NCBI RefSeq assembly: GCF_001542915.1
Contig: NZ_LNNH01000029.1
Location: forward strand, 1-64,000
Source of the DNA: Peribacillus simplex
GTDB lineage: Bacteria; Bacillota; Bacilli; Bacillales; DSM-1321
Length of the DNA stretch: 64,000 nucleotides
Direction: 5' to 3'
Position numbers and translations under genes: made by a program. Numbering within the stretch: the stretch's first letter is position 1; each line of letters starts with the position of its first letter. Positions 10,271 to 18,132 of this stretch are shown piece by piece. The notes under the pieces were generated by a model. It worked only from the letters and a program-made list of their open reading frames with translations. It searched no databases and was not told the DNA's origin.

Positions 10271-10358
10271 GGTACTCGACAAAAAGGCGTGAGGCAAATA
10301 TACCGTTCGTTCCTTTACGAATAATGAAAGCCTTCGCCTCCGGGAATTGCTTTAACAC
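10242..10358 (-). CDS. Possible short ORF running into the yjaV terminator
   Basis: A 38-codon frame starting at a GTG (10356-10358), just after the yjaV stop and in another frame. The product reads LKQFPEAKAFIIRKGTNGIF and ends inside the terminator stem. The composition looks protein-like, but the only ribosome-site candidate (GGAG) is 13 bases away. It may be a remnant of a lost neighbour. I do not recognise it. Confidence 0.2.
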   Translation of the reverse strand: MLKQFPEAKAFIIRKGTNGIFASRLFVEYHRSSWIPYP

Positions 10359-10359
10359 T

Positions 10360-11184
10360 TCATTCCGCTTTTCTCCACTTTTTAAGTAAGCTTAATCGTT
10401 TATTATGTTTTCTTTGTAAGGCCACGCCTTCCTGCGGATCCGTGTTGCATTGCACCTCAACTAAGCTGCCTTTGTTGATTTCGGGTGTTGGGGCAAATGA
10501 AGAAGCGATTTCTTCATCAAAAACATGCGCCGCACATTTATTCCAGTGATCGGCTATATTGCTTGATAATTGAATGCTCCTATCCGAAGAAGCAAGTACT
10601 CCTTCCAAAGCACTCACGAAATCAGAAACGAAGAGGGCATCCCCCGTATATTCTTTAGCAATGGCCGCTTCGATGACAGACGATCCTTGTTGATTGATTC
10701 CCACTTCAAAACTCATTGCTTCCGATTGCCAAGGTCCATAAACCGTCGGTAAATATATGATTTTGGCAGAGTCGATGCCTTCTATCGCGGATATGATGGA
10801 TTGAAACAAACTCTCTTCTGCTACTGGCATGAACAGAACAATATTTGGCGTTTCGCTCAGACCTTTCTTTTTGCATTTTTCAATGAACGAACCGATTTCA
10901 CTTAACAGTAATTCAGTATTACCATATTTCCCGTGATAAATATCGTAACAAGATATGAACACCGTGTCCTGACGAGCAATATCCAATAACTTAAGTTTAT
11001 TTACCGGAAAGTATATATAGTTGGCGCTTCTGCCTATTTCAAGTTCCTTTTCTTCCATAATATACGGGCTGTCATCCTTATCAGCCCAATCTATCCCAAT
11101 AACCTCTTCACCTTGGTTCAAAAAATATTGAGTCACATAGAAACCTATGAATTGATAAGTGCCTATCACAATATATGTCTGCAT
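10360..11184 (-). CDS. yjaV: NAD(P)-binding epimerase-like protein YjaV
   Basis: A 274-residue protein starting MQTYIVIGTYQFIGFYVTQ, a Rossmann-type beta-alpha-beta start where the usual GxxGxxG reads G-TYQFI-G, so the dinucleotide site is degenerate. An aromatic region ending LPTVYGPWQ resembles the SDR-epimerase YGP(W) turn. GAGGAGG lies 8 bases before the chosen ATG, and a longer in-frame extension upstream lacks such a site. It is second in a two-gene transcript after yjaU. In B. subtilis the pair precedes med and comZ. Function unknown; binding of a nucleotide cofactor is only an inference. Confidence 0.78.
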   Translation of the reverse strand: MQTYIVIGTYQFIGFYVTQYFLNQGEEVIGIDWADKDDSPYIMEEKELEIGRSANYIYFPVNKLKLLDIARQDTVFISCYDIYHGKYGNTELLLSEIGSFIEKCKKKGLSETPNIVLFMPVAEESLFQSIISAIEGIDSAKIIYLPTVYGPWQSEAMSFEVGINQQGSSVIEAAIAKEYTGDALFVSDFVSALEGVLASSDRSIQLSSNIADHWNKCAAHVFDEEIASSFAPTPEINKGSLVEVQCNTDPQEGVALQRKHNKRLSLLKKWRKAE

Positions 11185-11286
11185 CAATACAGCCTCCTCG
11201 TATGCCATCAAGCCTGCTTCATCCGGCACGTCTAGTTTTTTTAGATGCTGTATCGTATGCAAACCATTGTGTAAATATATCCAAAC

Positions 11287-12009
11287 TCACAAATCCTCTT
11301 CATTTTGATTGAAAAATTTTTGGATTTGAGATGGGATTTTATAACGTTTTTCGGGCAATAAATACGTCAGCTGCAAGTCGGCCTTTCTGGCTAGCTGTAT
11401 TTGTCTGTAAAGGGAGGCTTGCTCTTTCCGCATGCTTCCAAAAACCTGAATTACCTTCATCGGGATTTTCTCCGGGATTACAGGTTCTTCGGATTTCAGA
11501 ATATAGCTTTCACATTCTGCTGGCTCGAGCTCATATGCAGCTGCCACCTCGGACAGCCATTTTTTATAGAAAAATTTATTTTCCTTTTCTTTTTCAAGCT
11601 GCGCTTTCAAGGAGAAAACCGGATCGATCAATACGACAGATCGGATATTATTGCCAAGTTCATTCATTAGCTTCAAGGCGAGGAGCGCGCCTGCACCCTC
11701 TGCCAATACATGAACCCTTTTATTGACTATTTCCTTTTTCATGAAAAGTATATATAAGTTAAGGGAAAGATCCATTGCTTTAGGACTGCCCCAGTTGGCT
11801 CCATATAGATTGGATGAAAATAACGTGTATCCGAATCCCTTTAAATATTCCAATATTTGCAGCCTGCCGGGGTGCTGAAGCCAAAAGCTGCTGTCTTTTT
11901 CGACAAAATGACTGCGATCTCCAATAACCAAAACGGAAAAACCACTGGGCCGCTCTGGATAATAGATGATATTCCATTGGTCGTCAATTTGAAAAGTTCG
12001 TTGTTCCAT
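11287..12009 (-). CDS. yjaU: Alpha/beta-hydrolase-fold protein YjaU, nucleophile missing
   Basis: A 240-residue protein with alpha/beta-hydrolase layout: VLVIGDRS strand early, VHVLAEGAGALLALKLM at the nucleophile elbow (about 99-115) and VVLIDPVF after it. The elbow, normally G-x-S-x-G, reads A103-E-G105-A-G, so the catalytic Ser is replaced by Gly. This suggests a non-enzymatic role. AAAGGAG precedes the ATG by 8 bases. First gene of the transcript with yjaV (102-base gap). Confidence 0.78.
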   Translation of the reverse strand: MEQRTFQIDDQWNIIYYPERPSGFSVLVIGDRSHFVEKDSSFWLQHPGRLQILEYLKGFGYTLFSSNLYGANWGSPKAMDLSLNLYILFMKKEIVNKRVHVLAEGAGALLALKLMNELGNNIRSVVLIDPVFSLKAQLEKEKENKFFYKKWLSEVAAAYELEPAECESYILKSEEPVIPEKIPMKVIQVFGSMRKEQASLYRQIQLARKADLQLTYLLPEKRYKIPSQIQKFFNQNEEDL

Positions 12010-12304
12010 CGGTCTAACTCCTTTAAGGAATATTACTACTACTATATTAATTTATGACGTAAAATAGAAAGGGTCAGTGGAAACGCCTAACTTCTTAGCT
12101 TAAATTAACCAAGCAGGGAGGATTTTTTCATCCATGGACCGCAATGATTTCCGTGATGACCTTTGATATCGACCCGCTTGGCCTGGAAGGTTCCTATCAG
12201 TGAATGCACTGAATTATTTAACGGGTATTATTAAAAACCCGTTTTAACTGCATATTAATTATGGTAAGATAAAAATGAATGTAGTGGAATGAGGTGAAAT
12301 TTCG
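12010..12304. other. Divergent intergenic region with a weak hairpin
   Basis: About 295 bases between yjaU and yjzD. It contains AACGGGT / ACCCGTT (12218-12241) with a 10-base AT loop followed by TTTTAAC. I see no gene. The promoters of the divergent flanking genes must lie here. Confidence 0.5.
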
Positions 12305-12499
12305 ATGCGTTATGCTTGGACAATTTTTTGGACATTCTTATTAGTGCATATGACTGTATATGTTGTTTCTTCCATGATGGGAGTTTCATACGATGCTGCA
12401 CAGGGATCGATTCTAGGAATAGCAGCTTCTATCCTGATCTTAATCATCCCTGCTATTTTGCCTGCTGGGCCAACAGAAGAAGACTCCCATCAGCATTAA
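12305..12499 (+). CDS. yjzD: Small membrane protein YjzD
   Basis: A 64-residue protein, mostly hydrophobic: one segment at about 6-25 and another at about 35-54, ending with a charged PTEEDSHQH tail. It fits YjzD, an uncharacterised DUF2929-type two-helix membrane protein. A GAGGTG site lies 8-9 bases upstream of the ATG. It is a single gene, convergent with clpB. Confidence 0.85.
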   Translation: MRYAWTIFWTFLLVHMTVYVVSSMMGVSYDAAQGSILGIAASILILIIPAILPAGPTEEDSHQH

Positions 12500-12509
12500 G
12501 AAGCAAAAG

Positions 12510-12537
12510 AGGACATCCTATTTGGATGTCCTTTTTG
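12510..12537. terminator. Bidirectional terminator between yjzD and clpB
   Basis: AGGACATCC / GGATGTCCT with a 5-base loop, then TTTTTG on the plus strand; the minus strand also exits in CTCTTTTGC. Confidence 0.88.
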
Positions 12538-12579
12538 TTATACCGCCCTTTTCTTTCGATTAAACTGAATTTCATATAT

Positions 12580-15168
12580 TTAAAGGAGAACCAATTCATC
12601 ATCATTAAGATCGATCGTTATCCCTTCTTTTAGACCGTCCGTCCCGGCTATGATTTGACGGGCGATTTTTGTTTCCAGATGCTTTTGGATGAATCGTTTC
12701 AAAGGCCTTGCACCATATACCGGATCATATCCTTGTTCGGCAATGAATTCCTTTGCGGCTTCAGTGACATTCAATCGAATATTCTGCTCGGTTAATCTCA
12801 CTTGCAATTGCTGAACCATTTTTTCTACGATTTCAACGATTTCCTGTTTTGTAAGAGGTTTGAATAAAACGATGTCGTCTACGCGATTCAAAAATTCCGG
12901 GCGGAAATGCCCTCTTAATTCTTTGAACACTTGATCTTTGATTTCCTCTTCGATGCCGCCATCATTCCTGCTGGACTGCAACAAGAAATGGGAACCTATA
13001 TTTGAGGTCATGATGATCACCGTATTTTTACAGTTGATGGTTCTACCTTGGGAATCGGTAATCCTTCCATCATCGAGCAGTTGCAGCAAAATATTGAATA
13101 CCTCAGGATGGGCCTTTTCGATTTCGTCCAATAATACGACTGAATATGGATTTCTCCTGATAGCCTCTGTTAGCTGGCCGCCTTCCTCAAAACCGACATA
13201 TCCAGGAGGGGCTCCAACAAGACGGGAAACGGAATGTTTCTCCATATATTCGGACATATCGATTCTAATCATATGTTCTTCACTATCGAATAACGTTTCT
13301 GCCAGTGCTTTCACCAATTCGGTTTTTCCCACACCGGTCGGTCCGAGGAAAATGAACGAGCCGATGGGCCTGTTTGGATCCTTGATTCCTGCCCTTGCCC
13401 TTAGAACTGCGTCAGAAACAAGTTCAACCGCTTCCCCTTGACCAATTACACGTTCATGGAGGATATCCGATAGACGAAGCAGTTTCTCCCTTTCGCTTTC
13501 CACCAGCTTGCTGACAGGAATGCCCGTCCACCTTGCCACGATCGAAGCAATTTCTTCTTCCGTTACTTCTTGGCGAAGTAATCGTGACTCCTGTTTTTCT
13601 TGTTCCAATTCATCCTCCATCGCTTCCAATTCTTTTTGAAGCTCGGGAATCCTTCCGTGCCGGAGCTCCGCTGCCCGATTAAGGTCATAGTCATTCTCGG
13701 CCTGTTCCAATTCATGACGCAGCTTCTCCAGTTCTTCACGTTGATCCTGAACCTTTTGAAGCGCCGACTTCTCCATTTGCCATTTGGATTTCATTCCATT
13801 CGCCTGATCTTGAAGTTCCGAAAGTTCTTTTTGCAGCACTTCCAGCCTTGCGATACTTTGAGGATCTTCTTCATTCTTCAAGGCCGCTTCTTCAATCTCT
13901 AGCTGCATGATCTTTCTCGTGATTTCATCCAGCTCCGATGGCATTGAATCGATTTCCATCCGGATCATGGCACAAGCTTCATCAACAAGATCGATTGCTT
14001 TATCCGGCAGGAACCGCTCCGTTATATATCGGTTGGAGAGAACGGAGGCTGCCACGATCGCCCGGTCATGAATCCTGACACCATGGTGAATTTCAAACCG
14101 TTCCTTCAGCCCCCGCAAGATGGAAATGGTATCTTCCACATCGGGCTCTGGCACGAGTACCTGCTGGAAACGACGCTCCAGAGCTGGATCCTTTTCGATA
14201 TATTTTCGATATTCATCCAAGGTAGTTGCCCCGATGCAATGAAGCTCGCCACGTGCAAGCATAGGCTTCAGCATATTACCGGCATCCAATGCCCCATCCG
14301 TTCTGCCTGCGCCGACGATGGTATGCAATTCATCTATGAATAACAAAATTTTACCATCACTTTTCTTAATTTCATTCAATACGGCTTTTAGCCGTTCCTC
14401 AAATTCGCCACGGAATTTTGCGCCTGCGACAAGCGCGCTCATATCCAGTGAAAAAACGGTCTTGTCCTTCAATCCTTCCGGGACGTCCTTCCTGACGATC
14501 CTTTGGGCCAGCCCCTCGACAATCGCGGTTTTTCCAACCCCAGGCTCACCTATCAATACGGGGTTGTTTTTTGTTTTACGTGAAAGGATTCGAATGACGT
14601 TTCGAATTTCCGTATCACGTCCTATGACAGGATCGACCTTCCCCGTTTTAACTTCAGCAACGAGGTCTCTGCCGTATTTTTTCAATACTTCATATGTGCT
14701 TTCAGGATTTTGACTAGTCACTCGCTGATTCCCCCTTATATCCTGTATGATCATTTTCGCTTTATCGTAATCCATTCCAAATGATGAAAAAAGCTTGATA
14801 ACATTCGCTTTACTGCCTTTCAATACTGCAAGCAGGATATGTTCGACTGATAAATATTCATCCTCCCACACCAGCATTTCCTTTTCGGCGGCTGTCACGA
14901 TCTGCTGAAGTGAAGGTGACATGTAAATCTGGGAAACACCCCCGCTTACTTCCGGCAAACGATCGAGCTCCTTATTCAGCTCCATTTCAAATTGATCAAG
15001 CGATTTATCGGATTCCGATAAAATCCTGACCAATATACTATCATCCTGCCCGAGAAGATTCTTCAATAAATGAAGCTCCGTCAACTCCGGATTCCCTCTC
15101 TCGCTGGCTACCTCTTGTCCCCCGATGAATGCTTGCTGGGTTCTTTCGGTCATTCTATTCATATCCAT
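12580..15168 (-). CDS. clpB: ATP-dependent disaggregase ClpB
   Basis: Hsp100 chaperone that resolubilises aggregated proteins together with DnaK. 862 residues, the normal length. The N-terminal Clp repeat region is followed by Walker A GEPGVGKT (about 200-207), Walker B, a long coiled-coil M domain (about 400-530, rich in E, L, Q and K), Walker A GPTGVGKT (near 605), and a C-terminal D2 small domain. No ClpP-binding IGL/IGF loop was noticed. The gene is absent from the B. subtilis counterpart region. Its upstream carries a CtsR box, so it is likely a class III heat shock gene. Confidence 0.97.
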   Translation of the reverse strand: MDMNRMTERTQQAFIGGQEVASERGNPELTELHLLKNLLGQDDSILVRILSESDKSLDQFEMELNKELDRLPEVSGGVSQIYMSPSLQQIVTAAEKEMLVWEDEYLSVEHILLAVLKGSKANVIKLFSSFGMDYDKAKMIIQDIRGNQRVTSQNPESTYEVLKKYGRDLVAEVKTGKVDPVIGRDTEIRNVIRILSRKTKNNPVLIGEPGVGKTAIVEGLAQRIVRKDVPEGLKDKTVFSLDMSALVAGAKFRGEFEERLKAVLNEIKKSDGKILLFIDELHTIVGAGRTDGALDAGNMLKPMLARGELHCIGATTLDEYRKYIEKDPALERRFQQVLVPEPDVEDTISILRGLKERFEIHHGVRIHDRAIVAASVLSNRYITERFLPDKAIDLVDEACAMIRMEIDSMPSELDEITRKIMQLEIEEAALKNEEDPQSIARLEVLQKELSELQDQANGMKSKWQMEKSALQKVQDQREELEKLRHELEQAENDYDLNRAAELRHGRIPELQKELEAMEDELEQEKQESRLLRQEVTEEEIASIVARWTGIPVSKLVESEREKLLRLSDILHERVIGQGEAVELVSDAVLRARAGIKDPNRPIGSFIFLGPTGVGKTELVKALAETLFDSEEHMIRIDMSEYMEKHSVSRLVGAPPGYVGFEEGGQLTEAIRRNPYSVVLLDEIEKAHPEVFNILLQLLDDGRITDSQGRTINCKNTVIIMTSNIGSHFLLQSSRNDGGIEEEIKDQVFKELRGHFRPEFLNRVDDIVLFKPLTKQEIVEIVEKMVQQLQVRLTEQNIRLNVTEAAKEFIAEQGYDPVYGARPLKRFIQKHLETKIARQIIAGTDGLKEGITIDLNDDELVLL

Positions 15169-15205
15169 CCTGAATACCTCCCATCTATTACATGACCGAT
15201 TTAAG

Positions 15206-15261
15206 TTTGACCAATTTTGACCTTTATATTTTTATTATACTTCTAATTTTCCCCATGTAAA
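15206..15261 (-). promoter_or_regulatory. clpB promoter with CtsR box
   Basis: Minus-strand TTTACA (15256-15261), 16 bases, TATAAT (15234-15239). The CtsR heptad repeat GGTCAAA-ATT-GGTCAAA lies at 15206-15222, just downstream of the expected start point. CtsR represses clp genes until heat or protein stress. Confidence 0.9.
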
Positions 15262-15299
15262 GAAAAGTTAACATGAATCCACAATGCAAGTTAAAAAAA

Positions 15300-15332
15300 A
15301 GGAAAAAACCTTTCTCCATGACGAAGAAAGGT
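15300..15332 (-). terminator. Terminator downstream of the FAH-family gene
   Basis: ACCTTTCT / AGAAAGGT stem (15308-15315, 15325-15332) followed on the minus strand by TTTTTTCC. It is about 300 bases past the stop of the gene at 15633. Confidence 0.6.
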
Positions 15333-15409
15333 CAGACTGTAGACAAACTCGATGAAAATCGAATTTGTCAATGTTTATGAGTTGTACAATGTGGCCGTTG
15401 CTTTCCTAT

Positions 15410-15487
15410 CGGGTCACTCGCTTTCCGCCTGCGGGATCTCCCGTTACTCGCATTCCCCTCAGGAGTCCCGTACCCTCCGTTCCAATC
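15410..15487 (+). repeat. Dispersed intergenic repeat, copy B
   Basis: Reads TCACTCGCTTTCCGCCTGCG, then GGATCTCCCG and later CAGGAGTCCCG, ending at GTTCCAATCAAC. It shares words with copy A (5098-5225) and the end GTTCCAATCAAC recalls common Bacillaceae intergenic repeats. Compared with copy A it lacks the middle section. Confidence 0.55.
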
Positions 15488-15632
15488 AACTTTGTTTTAC
15501 CTTCTCGATAAATCAAGTTTGCCTAGATTCATGTTTGTTTTTAAATAGAAGGAGTAAAGCTTGCAACGAGACCCATGGAAACGTCAAATTCGGAAATTGC
15601 ATGAGGTGACTTCCGAATTTCCCTAACCAGTC

Positions 15633-16580
15633 CTATTTCCCCTCACCAACACGCCTCACGCGGTTTTCAAGGTAGCCGATTTTATCGATTTCGATCTTGA
15701 CCACATCCCCATCTTTCAGGAACACTTGCGGGCTGCGCGCAAATCCCACTCCACCAGGCGTTCCAGTGAGCACGATGTCTCCTGGTTCGAGGGTCATTAA
15801 ATTCGATAAAAATTCAATTAAATATTTCACATCAAATACGAAGTTGGATGTATTCGTTTTTTGCCGTTCTTCTCCATTCACCGTTAATCGAACATGTAAA
15901 CCGGATGGATCGGGCAGCTCGTCGGAAGTCACCAACCAAGGTCCCATCGGAGCGCTTCCATCTACCGTTTTGCCTTGAAGCCACTCGATTGTACGCCGTT
16001 GGATGTCGCGATACGTAACATCATTGGCAATCGTATAACCTGCTACATAATCGAGAGCATCTTCTTGTGACACTTGGCGTGTCCTTTGTCCGATGACAAA
16101 TGCGAATTCAGCTTCATAATCAAGCTGTTCAGAGATCGGGAAGAAGGGAATGTCATCCTGGGGTCCGATCACTGCATTCGTGTACTTGGCGAATACAACC
16201 GGAAAAAGTGGCAATTCTCGCCCCATTTCTGCAATATGCTCACGATAGTTTTGGCCAACACAGATGATTTTTCCTGGATTTTGGACAGGTGCCTCAAGTT
16301 TTATATCCTCCATGGCATGTATCAATTTATGTCGAAATGAATCACGATTATCGATTGCATAGTCAGCCGCCTTCTTGGCAATGGCCATGCTTTCCTTGCC
16401 CCCCTGTAAAAAATCGACCATCGATGAGGGGACATACGCGTTTGCAATTTGTACACTGCGCAGTTTCCCTTCACTTTCAAGAAATGATTGATAAGCATAA
16501 TTCAAGTCCACTATTTCATCATTGGGGTAAAGCGCTCCAATCCGTTTAAACCCTTCATTACTGAAAGTCACTAATTTCAT
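15633..16580 (-). CDS. Fumarylacetoacetate hydrolase family protein
   Basis: A 315-residue enzyme of the FAH superfamily, which cleaves or decarboxylates beta-keto/enol acids with Mg2+ or Mn2+. Metal-binding residues are seen in DYEAEFAFVIG (E-x-E) and in the downstream DVTYRDIQRR segment; the C-terminal LEPGDIVLTGTPGGVGFARS is typical. It resembles B. subtilis YisK and hydroxyheptadienoate isomerases, and the exact substrate is unclear. The start ATG at 16578-16580 follows AAAGGAG; the upstream extension of the frame is spurious. Confidence 0.9.
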   Translation of the reverse strand: MKLVTFSNEGFKRIGALYPNDEIVDLNYAYQSFLESEGKLRSVQIANAYVPSSMVDFLQGGKESMAIAKKAADYAIDNRDSFRHKLIHAMEDIKLEAPVQNPGKIICVGQNYREHIAEMGRELPLFPVVFAKYTNAVIGPQDDIPFFPISEQLDYEAEFAFVIGQRTRQVSQEDALDYVAGYTIANDVTYRDIQRRTIEWLQGKTVDGSAPMGPWLVTSDELPDPSGLHVRLTVNGEERQKTNTSNFVFDVKYLIEFLSNLMTLEPGDIVLTGTPGGVGFARSPQVFLKDGDVVKIEIDKIGYLENRVRRVGEGK

Positions 16581-16818
16581 ATCCCATTCTCCTTTACTAA
16601 TCACTTTTATTGGTGGTTGCTCATGGACGCAGCCAAACCCACTTCTTTTGTTTATGTATAAATGATTCAATATTCGGAAATTCACTTATTTTCTATATCA
16701 TTATAAAACTCCCATAATCCACATGGCAAATGGATGATATGCAAGACTATCAATCTTTTTATTCGGGAATAAAAACAAGGCAGGGAAATTGCTGAGTCAA
16801 ATTATATTAGGAAGATAA

Positions 16819-16846
16819 GGAAAAGGAGTTATTCCCTCCTTTTCCC
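16819..16846 (-). terminator. yjzC terminator
   Basis: GGAAAAGGAG / CTCCTTTTCC stem with a 7-base loop, followed by TTATCTTCC on the minus strand. Moderate T-tract. Confidence 0.65.
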
Positions 16847-16860
16847 TGCTTTAAGTTTTT

Positions 16861-17040
16861 TCAAGGCTTCCGCTGATAAGTCCATATCCGGTTATGATTG
16901 GATGTTTCAGGAAAGGAATCTCCTGCATCGAGTTTTACCATTTTCGGATTAACAACCGTACTGCCCGTTTCACCAATCTCTACGTAGGTCCCATTATTAG
17001 GTGCCTTCTGACCTGGCTTGAATTGACGATTTTGCCCCAT
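16861..17040 (-). CDS. yjzC: YjzC family protein
   Basis: A 59-residue protein, exactly the length I recall for B. subtilis YjzC. It starts MGQNRQFKPGQKAPNNG and continues TYVEIGETGSTVVNPK. AAGGGGTG lies about 7 bases before the ATG. No enzymatic motif is seen. It stands alone downstream of the argF terminator, as in B. subtilis. Confidence 0.88.
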   Translation of the reverse strand: MGQNRQFKPGQKAPNNGTYVEIGETGSTVVNPKMVKLDAGDSFPETSNHNRIWTYQRKP

Positions 17041-17137
17041 AGATTTCACCCCTTTACATGCTTTCCTTGTTATTATTGCCAGGATTTTTCCTTTCATGTC
17101 TGAAAAATTAAGGACAAAAAGGAAATCCGCAAATAAA

Positions 17138-17165
17138 AAAGGCGTCCGCTCAGTGAGCGGACACC
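17138..17165 (-). terminator. argF / arginine operon terminator
   Basis: GTCCGCTCA / TGAGCGGAC (17144-17152, 17154-17162) with a one-base centre, then CCTTTTTTATTT on the minus strand. Confidence 0.9.
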
Positions 17166-17172
17166 TCATAGG

Positions 17173-18132
17173 TTAAGACATTAAATCCACTAAAACCGCT
17201 TTCTGCGCATGAAGACGATTTCCAGCTTGATGGAAAACGACGGAATTAGGTCCATCGATGACTTCACCGGTTACTTCCTCTCCCCTATGTGCAGGAAGAC
17301 AATGCATGAATAAATAGTCGTCTTTAGCCAGTTTGACTAGTTCATTGTTGATTTGATAATCCTTAAACGCTTCCAAGCGGATTCCATTCTCGATTTCCTG
17401 CCCCATGGACGTCCAGACATCGGAATACACGATGTCCGCATTTTGTATCGCTTCCTGGGCGGATGTCGCCACAACAATATTACTTCCCGTCTTTTCTGCC
17501 ACTTTTTGCGCATAGCTGACGACTTTTTCATCAGGCTTGTAGGCCTCTGGGCATCCAATGGAAAAGTCCACACCCATTTTTGCACAGCCGACCATCAAGG
17601 AATTGGCGACATTATTGCCATCTCCGATATAACTCATCTTCAAACCTTTTAGCTTCCCTTTAATCTCGATGATGGTCAAGAAGTCAGCCAGCACCTGACA
17701 CGGGTGGGCAAGATCAGTTAGTCCATTGATGACCGGAATGGACGCATTCCCCGCCAATTCCAGGATTTTTTCATGTTCGAACGTACGGATCATGATGCCA
17801 TCAATATATTCCGAAAGGACTTTAGCCGTATCGGAAATGGTTTCACCGCGACCTATTTGCAGATCATTTCCACTTAAGAACAAGGCGTGTCCGCCAAGCT
17901 GCATCATGCCCACTTCAAAGGATACACGGGTTCTGGTCGATGATTTTTCAAAAATCATCCCAAGCGTCTTTCCTTTTAAAGGTGTATATTCCTCGCCAGC
18001 CTGTAATTTACCCTTAATCTCCTGAGCCAGCTTTAACAGTTCTGCTATCTCTGTAGGTGTAGACTCTTTCATCGTCAAAAAATCTTTTCCATTTAAAATC
18101 TTGGCGCGTTCCTGTACTATAATCGGGCTCAT
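17173..18132 (-). CDS. argF: Ornithine carbamoyltransferase
   Basis: Forms citrulline from ornithine and carbamoyl phosphate. 319 residues. The carbamoyl phosphate loop STRTR is at residues 65-69, HPCQ at about 145, and HCLPAHRG near 283. The ATG overlaps the carB stop (ATGA at 18129-18132), so translation is coupled; AAAGGAG lies 8 bases upstream. It is the last gene of the arg operon, ending in a strong terminator. Context (carAB next to argF) supports channelling of carbamoyl phosphate. Confidence 0.98.
   Translation of the reverse strand: MSPIIVQERAKILNGKDFLTMKESTPTEIAELLKLAQEIKGKLQAGEEYTPLKGKTLGMIFEKSSTRTRVSFEVGMMQLGGHALFLSGNDLQIGRGETISDTAKVLSEYIDGIMIRTFEHEKILELAGNASIPVINGLTDLAHPCQVLADFLTIIEIKGKLKGLKMSYIGDGNNVANSLMVGCAKMGVDFSIGCPEAYKPDEKVVSYAQKVAEKTGSNIVVATSAQEAIQNADIVYSDVWTSMGQEIENGIRLEAFKDYQINNELVKLAKDDYLFMHCLPAHRGEEVTGEVIDGPNSVVFHQAGNRLHAQKAVLVDLMS

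Larger units (their letters stand above)
15262..15632. other. Gene-free region with two repeats and two hairpins
   Basis: About 370 bases. It holds a terminator (15308-15332), a degraded palindrome (15334-15371), repeat copy B (15410-15487), and a 10-bp inverted repeat AAATTCGGAA / TTCCGAATTT near 15588-15622. A plus-strand frame at 15352-15609 has no family features. Confidence 0.6.

Noticed and set aside
13600-14713. Several plus-strand frames opposite clpB
   Set aside because: They are shadows of a long conserved gene on the other strand.
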